A stretch of 64,000 bases of DNA from Polynucleobacter sp. MWH-S4W17 (GTDB lineage: Bacteria; Pseudomonadota; Gammaproteobacteria; Burkholderiales; Burkholderiaceae). A model generated the notes under the pieces. That model was given only the letters and a program-made list of their open reading frames with translations. It was not told the origin of the DNA and ran no database searches. The DNA lies in assembly GCF_018687535.1 (NCBI RefSeq), contig NZ_CP061295.1, positions 434,001 through 498,000 of the forward strand, written 5' to 3'. Numbering within the stretch: the stretch's first letter is position 1; each line of letters starts with the position of its first letter. This document shows positions 40,923 through 48,700 of the stretch, piece by piece. Position numbers and translations under genes: made by a program.

Positions 40923-41789
40923 AGTCGATAAAAAATGTTGCTTGATGGCTAAAGTAATGTTTTGTCGACCATGCTTTTTACGCTCGAGCAATCCAACCTT
41001 GCGGTAGATTGCTTTTCCTGGCAATTCTTGTATCTTGAGTTGGCGATCGCTTGCCCAGGCAATGTTGGCGAGCTTTGGAACGATGGAGTACCCAAGACCT
41101 TGTCTTACCAATTCAATAATCGCCTCAACTGAGTTGAGCTCCATACCATCCTGAATTTTGAGTTTATTAGCTCGAATCGTTTGATCTACAAGATGTCCTG
41201 TCCAAGTATTTCTCTCAAAGCGAATAAAGGGCAGTAGTTTATCGGTACTGATAGAGCCTTTCTTTGGTTTGGGGGCGCTTGGATAAATCAAGATCATGGG
41301 TTCTTTATAGAGCTCAGTCCACTGGACATTTTGTGGCAGGGCAAAAGGTGACTCGGTGACAATCGCAGCATCAAGACTACCTTCAATCACTTGATCTAAG
41401 AAGTTGCTGGAAAGTCCCGCAATGAGTTTGATCTCCAGTTCTGGATAGTTTTGCTTAAGCTCATTGAGTGTTTTACCAAAGGCACCCATCAGTGTCGATA
41501 CAAGAGCACCTAAAACAATCGTCCCGCTAAGATTGGTTTTGAGATTGGATCCAAGGGCCTCATATCGTGCAATGATTTCTTGAATGGGTTCTATGAGGGA
41601 TCGGCCATGGCTATTGAGCGTAAGAGAGCGTTTGGTTCTATCAAATAACTCAATCCCAATCTCTTGCTCCAGTTGATGTAATTGCTGCCCCGCAGCAGCG
41701 GCAGTCAGCCCGATTTCTCTCGCGGCTGCTGCTACGCTTTTGTGACGCGTAATGGCAAGGAAGTTTTTGAGTATTTTGATGCTAGACAT
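40917..41789 (-). CDS. LysR-family transcriptional regulator
   Basis: A 290-residue LysR protein. The HTH is in residues 1-60 (NFLAITRHKSVAAAAREIGL, TAAAAGQQLHQLEQEIG, LFDRTKRSLTLN), followed by the effector domain (GTIVLGALVSTL, GYSIVPKLANIAW). It is divergent from the frdB-like operon with 81 bases between starts, the usual position for a LysR activator of the neighbouring operon. The effector may be a substrate of that operon. Confidence 0.92.
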   Translation of the reverse strand: MSSIKILKNFLAITRHKSVAAAAREIGLTAAAAGQQLHQLEQEIGIELFDRTKRSLTLNSHGRSLIEPIQEIIARYEALGSNLKTNLSGTIVLGALVSTLMGAFGKTLNELKQNYPELEIKLIAGLSSNFLDQVIEGSLDAAIVTESPFALPQNVQWTELYKEPMILIYPSAPKPKKGSISTDKLLPFIRFERNTWTGHLVDQTIRANKLKIQDGMELNSVEAIIELVRQGLGYSIVPKLANIAWASDRQLKIQELPGKAIYRKVGLLERKKHGRQNITLAIKQHFLSTL

Positions 41790-41858
41790 GGGATTAGTAT
41801 AAATAAATTCTTTATCTCAAAGAAAAATATATTCGATTTATTTTTTACTGTCTATCGA

Positions 41859-41871
41859 TATAATGATTTCA
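41859..41871 (+). promoter_or_regulatory. Perfect -10 box close to the frdB-like start
   Basis: TATAAT at 41859-41864 lies six bases before ATG 41871. A normal start seven bases downstream of the -10 would place +1 on the ATG itself, so the transcript may be leaderless. No good -35 is seen, as expected of an activator-dependent LysR promoter. No ribosome site precedes the ATG. Confidence 0.5.
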
Positions 41872-42602
41872 TGTCAAATACGGATCTCAAAGTAAAAGTC
41901 TGGCGCGGAGCTGAACAGGGCGAATTCGTCGAATATCTGGTGCCGCGTAACTCCAACCAAACAGTTTTGGATGTCGTGACCTACATCCAACGAAAGCTAG
42001 ACCCTACTCTGAGCTATCGCTTTGCCTGTCGCGTAGGGATGTGCGGATCATGTGCGATGACGGTGAATGGTGTGGCTCGCTGGACCTGCCGCACTCACGT
42101 GTCAAAAATTCTCGAGGGCGACTCGCTTGAGATAGCGCCATTAAATAATTTGCCAGTCATTAAAGATCTTGCTACTGACATGCGCGAGTTTTTCAATAAG
42201 TGGAAAGGTGCTGTTGGCTTCTTTAAGGGCAGTCAAACCCGTCATGATGAATTTGCCAAAGTAGAGCCACAGTCCGAAGAGCGTCAATTAGCTAATGCAG
42301 GTATTGAATGTATTGGTTGTGGAGTTTGTTATGCCTCTTGCGAGGTGGTTGAAGCGCGACCAAATTATCTTGGGCCTGCTGCTTTGAATAGAGCATGGAC
42401 GCTCACTAATGACATTAGAGACGTACAACAGCTTGATCGACTGCGTGCAGTAGCAGGCGATGCTGGGTGCCATGCCTGCCATACACAAGGATCTTGCACT
42501 GAGCGCTGCCCCAAGGCGATCGAGCCAACTGCAAGCATTGCTGGACTTAAAAAATTAGTTGCCAGAGCGGCTGTAAAGGGCAGTAAGTGGGGCAAACTAT
42601 GA
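41871..42602 (+). CDS. Succinate dehydrogenase/fumarate reductase-like iron-sulfur subunit
   Basis: 243 residues from ATG 41871; the frame is open further upstream into LysR DNA, but family similarity begins here. The 2Fe-2S ligands are C53, C58, C61 and C73. The 4Fe-4S and 3Fe-4S motifs are in CIGCGVCYASCEV and CHACHTQGSCTERCPKAI. It passes electrons from the flavoprotein encoded at 44811 to quinone. The flavoprotein gene is separated from it by two anchors and two hydratase genes, an uncommon order. It is probably not the housekeeping SdhB. Confidence 0.9.
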   Translation: MSNTDLKVKVWRGAEQGEFVEYLVPRNSNQTVLDVVTYIQRKLDPTLSYRFACRVGMCGSCAMTVNGVARWTCRTHVSKILEGDSLEIAPLNNLPVIKDLATDMREFFNKWKGAVGFFKGSQTRHDEFAKVEPQSEERQLANAGIECIGCGVCYASCEVVEARPNYLGPAALNRAWTLTNDIRDVQQLDRLRAVAGDAGCHACHTQGSCTERCPKAIEPTASIAGLKKLVARAAVKGSKWGKL

Positions 42603-42949
42603 GCGCAGCAGTTATGCAGGCAAAGCTTTGGTATGCCCAAAGAATTAGTGCCATGATTTTAGGAATCTGCGTAGCTATTCACCTAGTGATTATTTTTTAT
42701 GCGATCAGGGGTGGTTTAACCGCGCAAGAGATACTAGGGCGCACTCAGGGCAATTTGGCCTTCGCGCTTTTTTATGAGATCTTTGTTTTAGCTTGTTTTG
42801 TGCATGCTCCAATTGGGGTGGCCAATATTCTGCAAGAAACCTTACCCAAGAGCGGACTTGCAATACCTGCTTCTTGGTTATTGGCAATATTGATTTTGAC
42901 CCTAGGGACTACTGCTGTTATCGGCGTGTATAGCGGAGGTGCTTTATGA
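42599..42949 (+). CDS. Membrane anchor subunit of the SQR/QFR-like complex (first)
   Basis: 116 residues from ATG 42599, which overlaps the Fe-S subunit stop as ATGA. Three membrane segments are visible: ISAMILGICVAIHLVIIFYA, FALFYEIFVLACFVHAPIGV, and WLLAILILTLGTTAVIGVY. His in AIHL and VHAP could ligate haem b. It pairs with the next anchor to bind quinone in the inner membrane. Sequence is divergent from standard SdhC. Confidence 0.82.
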   Translation: MSAAVMQAKLWYAQRISAMILGICVAIHLVIIFYAIRGGLTAQEILGRTQGNLAFALFYEIFVLACFVHAPIGVANILQETLPKSGLAIPASWLLAILILTLGTTAVIGVYSGGAL

Positions 42950-43305
42950 GCTCAAGACCAAGGATAGATTACAGAGCAAAGAGTCACTTATCCTATTTTG
43001 CTTACGCATGCCATCGTTTTTCTGGTTTGCTTTTAGCCTGCTTTTTGCCTTTACATTTCTTGATGCTTTCTCAGTCTTTGCGTGGTGCCGCTGGATTTGA
43101 GTCTGCGCTTGGTTTAACGGATATATGGGTCTTTAAGTTTGGTGAATGGGCATTAGTCGTATTGCTGGCCATTCATTTGGCAGGGGGAGTGCGCCTACTC
43201 ATGATCGAGTTTGGACCTTGGCGCGGCTTACGCAAGGGTTGGATTCAGGTTTCTATTTTGTTTGCAATTGTTTGCGGACTCTTATTTCTATATTTTGCTA
43301 ATTAG
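42946..43305 (+). CDS. Membrane anchor subunit of the SQR/QFR-like complex (second, SdhC-like)
   Basis: 119 residues with three membrane segments. HRFSGLLLACFLPLHFLM near the N terminus is the SdhC-type quinone-site segment (H-R-x-S-G), and AIHLAGGVRLLMIEFG holds a likely haem His. The ATG overlaps the previous stop as ATGA. The fumarase-like alpha gene follows after 11 bases. Confidence 0.85.
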   Translation: MSSRPRIDYRAKSHLSYFAYACHRFSGLLLACFLPLHFLMLSQSLRGAAGFESALGLTDIWVFKFGEWALVVLLAIHLAGGVRLLMIEFGPWRGLRKGWIQVSILFAIVCGLLFLYFAN

Positions 43306-43316
43306 TTAGGTTACCT

Positions 43317-44192
43317 ATGCAGTTATCAATGGATTTGGTGGAAGAGGCTTGTAAGGAGCTTTATATACGTGCTCTTAAGGTCCTACCAGACGATATTAAG
43401 GCGGGGATTAACCGTTTAGATCGCGCTGAAACAGATGGTCGAGCTCAGGTCGTGTTGAAAACCATGATTACTAATATTGCTGTGGCAGAGCGTGAAGATA
43501 ACTTGCTTTGCCAAGATACCGGCCTACCCATTTATAACGTCAAGATTGGCAGCAATGTTCAATATGATGGCATGGCCTTAATGGCATCTATACGTAAGGG
43601 TTGTGAGCGCGCTACAAAAGAATATCCCTTGAGATCCTCTGTGGTGCATCCCATTACCCGTAAAAATAATCACACCTCATGTGGCATTGATATGCCCGCT
43701 ATCCATATTGATTTTTCTGACGCGTCTGAAACGGTTGAAATTGAAATGGTTCCCAAGGGTAGCGGATCAGAAAATAATTCGTTCCTCAAAATGGCAATCC
43801 CGGCTGATGGGATTAATGGCGTAAAAGAATTTGTGATTGAGAGTGTTGTTTCTGCTGGAGGTAAAACCTGTCCACCAACAATCGTGGGTGTTGGTGTTGG
43901 CGGAACGTCTGATCAGTGCGTGGCGATGGCAAAGCGAGCCGCAGTTCGTCCTCTAGGAAGCTCCTGTTCTGATGAAGAGGGCGCAAAGCTGGAGAAAGAG
44001 TTGAGTCTGGCGGTAAATCAACTGGGCATTGGCCCTCAGGGTCTTGGTGGTGACGGCACTGCATTTGCTGTTCATGTTGAGCTGGCGCATACCCACATTA
44101 CGCTCAATCCTGTTGCAGTCAATATGCAATGTCACTCTGCGCGTAGAGCGCGCGCAACCTTTACGCCTTCAGGCGTGAGTTACGGATTCTGA
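43317..44192 (+). CDS. Class-I fumarase/tartrate dehydratase-like alpha subunit
   Basis: A 291-residue alpha subunit of the two-subunit Fe-S hydro-lyases. Probable cluster Cys are C65 (LLCQDTGLP), C185 (GGKTCPPT) and C272 (QCHSARRA). Relatives hydrate fumarate, mesaconate or dehydrate tartrate, so the substrate cannot be fixed from family alone. It lies between the anchors and the flavoprotein, so it probably acts on the product of the dehydrogenase. Length is usual. Confidence 0.9.
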   Translation: MQLSMDLVEEACKELYIRALKVLPDDIKAGINRLDRAETDGRAQVVLKTMITNIAVAEREDNLLCQDTGLPIYNVKIGSNVQYDGMALMASIRKGCERATKEYPLRSSVVHPITRKNNHTSCGIDMPAIHIDFSDASETVEIEMVPKGSGSENNSFLKMAIPADGINGVKEFVIESVVSAGGKTCPPTIVGVGVGGTSDQCVAMAKRAAVRPLGSSCSDEEGAKLEKELSLAVNQLGIGPQGLGGDGTAFAVHVELAHTHITLNPVAVNMQCHSARRARATFTPSGVSYGF

Positions 44193-44202
44193 GGAATTAT
44201 CT

Positions 44203-44814
44203 ATGGCGCACTACGTTCTCCAAACCCCAGTTAGCGAAGAAGATATACGCAAGCTACGCATTAATGACACTGTGACTTTGCAAAATACTTTATTTGGTAT
44301 TCGTGACGCTACACAGATTCACATGTTTGACCATGATCGCAAAACCCGATTTGATCTCAATGGCCATGCTGTAATACATACTGCGCCCAATGTTCGCAAG
44401 GTGCCCGTTAGCGATGAGTTTCCTGCTGGATATCAGCCTATTTGCATTGGTACGACAACTTCTGATCGCATGGAGCGTTTCACTCGTCCTTTAATGACGC
44501 AAAAGGGTGTTCGCATGATTGTTGGTAAAGGAGGCATGCGCGAAGGTTCTGCAGAGGCCTTTAAAGAGCTCGGCGGTGTTTATTTGGCCATCATTGGTGG
44601 TACCGCCGCACTGGAGACTACTTGGATTGAGCAAATCGAAGATGTGGATATGGATGATCTCAATCCAGAATCACTCTGGCGTTTCAAGATTAAGGATTTT
44701 GGCCCTCTCTTAGTGGCTATGGATAGCCATGGCGGCAGCATTTATCAAGAGGTGCGGGGCGATGTTGCGCGTAAAAAAGAGGCGGTATTAAAGAGTCTTG
44801 GAATTACATCATGA
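44203..44814 (+). CDS. Class-I fumarase/tartrate dehydratase-like beta subunit
   Basis: A 203-residue swivelling beta subunit. TTTSDRMERFTRPLM, GKGGMREGS and YLAIIGGTAALET are hallmark segments. It completes the hydro-lyase with the alpha subunit, starting 10 bases after it. Its stop overlaps the start of the flavoprotein gene by four bases, so expression is tightly linked. Confidence 0.9.
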   Translation: MAHYVLQTPVSEEDIRKLRINDTVTLQNTLFGIRDATQIHMFDHDRKTRFDLNGHAVIHTAPNVRKVPVSDEFPAGYQPICIGTTTSDRMERFTRPLMTQKGVRMIVGKGGMREGSAEAFKELGGVYLAIIGGTAALETTWIEQIEDVDMDDLNPESLWRFKIKDFGPLLVAMDSHGGSIYQEVRGDVARKKEAVLKSLGITS

Positions 44815-46532
44815 GCGCCATTTCTACCATCGATACAGATATCTTAATTCTGGGTTCTGGTGGCGCCGGCCTCTTTGCCGCATTACATGCGCATCAAGCA
44901 AATCCAAATTTACACATCACGATTGCCGTTAAAGGTTTGTTAGGCAAGTGCGGTTGTACAAGGATGGTGCAAGGGGGATACAACGTTGCTCTAGCAGAAG
45001 GTGACTCGGTTGAGCGCCACTTCATGGACACGATTGAAGGTGGCAAATGGTTATCTGATCAGGATCTTGCTTGGACCTTGGTTAGCAAGGCTGTAGAGCG
45101 TATTCATGAGCTTGAGAATGAGCTCGGTTGCTTTTTTGATCGTAACCCTGATGGCACTGTTCATCAAAAAGCGTTCGCTGGGCAAACTTTTGACCGCACA
45201 GTTCACAAGGGTGACTTAACGGGAATTGAAATTATTAATCGCTTGGCAGAGCAGGTTTGGTCAAGAGGAATTCATCGCCTTGAAGAGCATCGTGCTATTG
45301 AGCTGATTCATAGTAAAGATGGAAAGTCTTTAGCGGGTGTCTTGATGCTCAATATGCAGACAGGACAATTTACATTGGTGCGTGCTAAGGCAGTTTTGTT
45401 AGCCACTGGCGGCGGCCCAACTATGTATAAGTACCATACGCCATCGGGTGATAAGAGCTGTGATGGATTGGCGATGGCTTTACGTGCAGGTCTGACATTG
45501 CGTGATATGGAGATGGTGCAGTTTCATCCCACGGGCCTATTAGCAGGCCCTGGTACACGAATGACGGGGACGGTGCTAGAGGAAGGGCTTCGCGGCGCGG
45601 GCGGATACTTGCTCAATGGCAATCATGAGCGTTTTATGGGTAACTACGATCCCCGCAATGAGCGAGCCACTCGAGATATTGTTTCAAGATCGATTAATTC
45701 AGAGATTCGTGCGGGACGCGCTACCCCAAATGGCGGGGTCTATATTCAGATGAGTCATCTAGGTCCGGAGAATGTACGTAAGCAATTTAAGGGTATGGTT
45801 GAGCGTTGCGCCGATAGTGGATTTGATTTGGCAGGTGATTTGGTTGAGGTTGTACCCACTGCCCATTACATGATGGGTGGACTGGTATTCAAGAAGGATT
45901 GCAGTACTGATTTGCCTGGACTGTTTGCCGCCGGCGAAGATACCGGAGGTGTCCATGGTGCTAATCGCTTGGGTGGAAATGGAGTTGCCAACTCTACGGT
46001 GTTTGGTGGTATTGCTGGTGAAGCAATGGCAAGCTGGGTTGCTGGGCAATCTCTGCGTGAGTGCGATATGGATGAAGTGCATGCCAGCATCAAAGCCCAT
46101 GAGGAGCCATTGCAAAAACCCGCCGGTGATATTGAGGCGATACGCGATGCGCTTGCTGAGTGTATGTGGGATGACGTTGGTATTTCAAGGACAAAAGAGA
46201 GTCTGCTACGCGCTCGTAATACCCTGGAGCAACTTGGCGCTTCATTGGAGCAAATGGGTGTGGGTAATCTTCAGCGTGAATATAGTGTCACCTGGCAAGA
46301 TTGGATGAATCTACAAAACCTCGTTCTGGTTAGTAAGGCCGTTACAGAAGCTGCTATTGCCCGCGAGAATTCAAGGGGAGCCCATTATCGCGACGATTAT
46401 CCTGAGCCAGGCTCTTTAGAAGGATCATATTTCACGGCGGTCAATATGTTGAATCAGAATTTGCACATTGAAAATAGGCCAGTGAACTTCACCATGGTAA
46501 AGCCGGGTGAAACTATTCTGGTAGAGAGTTAA
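44811..46532 (+). CDS. Succinate dehydrogenase/fumarate reductase-like flavoprotein, altered active site
   Basis: A 573-residue FAD protein. The dinucleotide motif GSGGAGLFAALHA is near residue 15. Kept catalytic residues: H239 (FHPTG), R288 (ATRDIVSRS), H352 (AHYMMGG), R386 (GANRLGGN). Changed relative to SdhA/FrdA (by-eye alignment): the FAD-attaching His of SHT is C49 (GCT), so FAD is probably not covalently bound; and the carboxylate-binding Thr before the conserved Glu is E257. A substrate other than succinate is likely (inference). It overlaps the beta-subunit gene by four bases. Confidence 0.88.
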   Translation: MSAISTIDTDILILGSGGAGLFAALHAHQANPNLHITIAVKGLLGKCGCTRMVQGGYNVALAEGDSVERHFMDTIEGGKWLSDQDLAWTLVSKAVERIHELENELGCFFDRNPDGTVHQKAFAGQTFDRTVHKGDLTGIEIINRLAEQVWSRGIHRLEEHRAIELIHSKDGKSLAGVLMLNMQTGQFTLVRAKAVLLATGGGPTMYKYHTPSGDKSCDGLAMALRAGLTLRDMEMVQFHPTGLLAGPGTRMTGTVLEEGLRGAGGYLLNGNHERFMGNYDPRNERATRDIVSRSINSEIRAGRATPNGGVYIQMSHLGPENVRKQFKGMVERCADSGFDLAGDLVEVVPTAHYMMGGLVFKKDCSTDLPGLFAAGEDTGGVHGANRLGGNGVANSTVFGGIAGEAMASWVAGQSLRECDMDEVHASIKAHEEPLQKPAGDIEAIRDALAECMWDDVGISRTKESLLRARNTLEQLGASLEQMGVGNLQREYSVTWQDWMNLQNLVLVSKAVTEAAIARENSRGAHYRDDYPEPGSLEGSYFTAVNMLNQNLHIENRPVNFTMVKPGETILVES

Positions 46533-46534
46533 TC

Positions 46535-47287
46535 ATTTTTGATTTAATTGAGCCACTTCATTTCGCGCTTGCTACCCTGATTATTTTTGGCGCCTATTTT
46601 ATTTTTGGTGTCTCTGGTTTTGGATCTTCGATTGTTGCTGTGCCTCTATTGGTGCAAATGTACCCACTCAAAATAGTGGTACCAATGATGGTCATTATCG
46701 ATATTTGCGCTTCTCTTTATGTTGGCAGGAAATCTTCTGCTGATGCTAATTTCAAGGAGCTTAAGTGGCTATTCCCCTTTAGTTTGATTGGGATGGTGCT
46801 AGGAATAGTCTTGCTAATTAAGGCCCCTAGTGAACCTTTGCTACTAACCCTAGGTTGCTTTGCCGCTGCAAATGGTGTGCGTGTCTTATGGCAAAGAAAT
46901 AATGAAGCGCGTGATCCCATTAATAAATGGTGGGCTGCTCCCTTTGGATTTATGGGTGGAACTTTTACGGCCTTGTTTGCCACGGGCGGTCCTATTTATG
47001 TCTCCTACTTGGGTTTACGAATTAATGATCCAAGGGTCTTAAGAGCAACGATGGCATTTGCTATTTTTATATTAACCTTTTTACGTCTAAGCCTCATGTT
47101 GGTAACAGGATTAATTTTAAGTTGGCCTGTTATCGGTTTGGCTATTTGTTTAATGCCTGCAACCTTCCTTGGGATTTGGTTGGGCACACATATCCACAGC
47201 AAACTTAGTAATGTGGCGATGCGGGTGGCCTATGGATCTATTTTGCTATTTTCGGGGACGGCATTATTGTTTCGGCAATTTTCCTAA
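46535..47287 (+). CDS. TauE/SafE-family sulfite/organosulfonate exporter, non-AUG start
   Basis: The conserved family start FDLIEPLHFALATLIIFG and GVSGFGSSIVAVPLL is encoded upstream of the first usual start codon (GTG 46640). From the in-frame TGA at 46508-46510 to 46640 the frame has no ATG, GTG or TTG. The first Met would therefore be read from ATT 46535 or ATC 46532, with GAGAG at 46524-46528 as ribosome site. This gives 250 residues and about eight membrane segments. TauE proteins export sulfite or sulfonates. It closes the operon, three bases after the flavoprotein. Confidence 0.75.
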   Translation: MFDLIEPLHFALATLIIFGAYFIFGVSGFGSSIVAVPLLVQMYPLKIVVPMMVIIDICASLYVGRKSSADANFKELKWLFPFSLIGMVLGIVLLIKAPSEPLLLTLGCFAAANGVRVLWQRNNEARDPINKWWAAPFGFMGGTFTALFATGGPIYVSYLGLRINDPRVLRATMAFAIFILTFLRLSLMLVTGLILSWPVIGLAICLMPATFLGIWLGTHIHSKLSNVAMRVAYGSILLFSGTALLFRQFS

Positions 47288-48699
47288 AGAACCTTGCCGG
47301 GGTTCATGAGATTTTTTGGGTCCAGTGCATTTTTAATTTCTCTCATGAGCTCCAATTCAACAGGGCTTTTACGAAACGGCAATTCCGCTCGCTTTGCTTG
47401 ACCAATACCGTGCTCTGCTGAGAATGATCCCGCATATGCATAGACTTGGTTGTGCACCAATTGATTAATTGATTGCCTTCTTGTTTCGAGTTCGCTCGAT
47501 AGATCGGGGGAGAGAGGGGCTAAGTTGTAGTGTAGATTCCCATCGCCCACATGACCAAAAATAATTGTCTGCATATTAGGCCAAAGCTGATTTAATTTGC
47601 TCTCCGTTTCCTTTATAAAGTCAGAAATATTGGATATAGGCAGTGAAATGTCATGCTTAACAATATTACCTAGCTTGAGTTGGGCCTCTGGAATACCCTC
47701 TCTAATGCTCCACAAGTCTTTACTCTGCTGAATAGAGCTCGCAATAACTGCATCGGTGATCAAATCTAAGTCAAATGCTTCACTAAGAAATTTTTCTAAT
47801 TGAATTCGGCTTTGATCTTCTTTTTCCATACTTGAAAATTCAAGTAGCACTACCCAGCCTGATGGGGTATAAATTATTGAGCCCAAATTCTTTACTTTGT
47901 CAGGGATTAGATTAAGCGCTCGAGTAGAAATGAGTTCAAATGCAGTGAGATCAGCATTGCAGCTTTCGCGTGCTTTGTGGATAAGCTTGATTGCACAGTT
48001 GATATCTTTGATTGCAACTAGGGAGGATACTTTGGATTGAGGCAATGGATATAGCTTAAGGGTTGCCCCTGTAATAATGCCTAAAGTACCTTCTGAGCCA
48101 ATATATAAATCTTTTAGTGAGTAACCTGTATTGTCTTTTCTCAAACCACGCAAACCATTGAAAATCGAGCCGCTTGGAGTGACCACCTCAATTCCAAGCG
48201 TCAGATCCCGCATATTTCCATAGCGAAGCACTTGCACTCCACCTGCATTCGTCCCTAAATTTCCTCCAATGGTACAGCTTCCCTCCGCTGCCAGACTTAA
48301 AGGAAAAAGCTTCCCAGCACTGAGTGCTGCTTCTTGTGCGTGGGAAAGGATGACTCCTGCATCCAGAGTAATAGTGGAGTTATCAAGGTCAAGTTCACGA
48401 ATTTGATTCATTCGTATCGTGCTTATGACAACCGAGCTACCTTTACTTTGCGGTGTTGCGCCACCACATAGGCCTGTATTCCCACCTTGGGGAACAATGA
48501 CAATATCTTCGGCTTGACACAGGGTTACTAGAGCCGCAACTTCTTCGGTATTTTTTGGCCTAAGAACAGCTATTGCATTCCCAGAATATCGCTTACTCCA
48601 ATCGGTTAGAAATGGGCTCTTATCTGTATCGGAGGTGTAGACATATTCAGCGCCAATTAATTGCTGGCATCTCTCAATAAATGCGCGATATTGTTCCAA
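47284..48699 (-). CDS. GlcD-type FAD-linked 2-hydroxyacid dehydrogenase
   Basis: A 471-residue flavoprotein of the glycolate oxidase/D-lactate dehydrogenase family. The FAD-binding segment has VVPQGGNTGLCGGATP and GSCTIGGNLGTNAGGVQVLRYG; the C-terminal cap has GHVGDGNLHYNL and AEHGIGQAKR. The start is TTG 48699, one base after the ThDP gene stop. In this island a 3-sulfolactate-oxidising role like that of the Roseovarius membrane-linked enzyme SlcD is conceivable. D-lactate, glycolate or 2-hydroxyglutarate are alternatives. Confidence 0.87.
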   Translation of the reverse strand: MEQYRAFIERCQQLIGAEYVYTSDTDKSPFLTDWSKRYSGNAIAVLRPKNTEEVAALVTLCQAEDIVIVPQGGNTGLCGGATPQSKGSSVVISTIRMNQIRELDLDNSTITLDAGVILSHAQEAALSAGKLFPLSLAAEGSCTIGGNLGTNAGGVQVLRYGNMRDLTLGIEVVTPSGSIFNGLRGLRKDNTGYSLKDLYIGSEGTLGIITGATLKLYPLPQSKVSSLVAIKDINCAIKLIHKARESCNADLTAFELISTRALNLIPDKVKNLGSIIYTPSGWVVLLEFSSMEKEDQSRIQLEKFLSEAFDLDLITDAVIASSIQQSKDLWSIREGIPEAQLKLGNIVKHDISLPISNISDFIKETESKLNQLWPNMQTIIFGHVGDGNLHYNLAPLSPDLSSELETRRQSINQLVHNQVYAYAGSFSAEHGIGQAKRAELPFRKSPVELELMREIKNALDPKNLMNPGKVL

Positions 48700-48700
48700 T

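Noticed and set aside
41682..41870. N-terminal extension of the Fe-S subunit frame into LysR DNA
   Set aside because: The extra 63 residues overlap the LysR start and promoter region and do not resemble SdhB/FrdB; similarity begins at MSNTDLKVKV.
41871..46532. Housekeeping succinate dehydrogenase operon
   Set aside because: Gene order, intervening hydratase genes, LysR control and changed flavoprotein residues differ from sdhCDAB; a paralogue is more likely, subject to seeing the whole genome.
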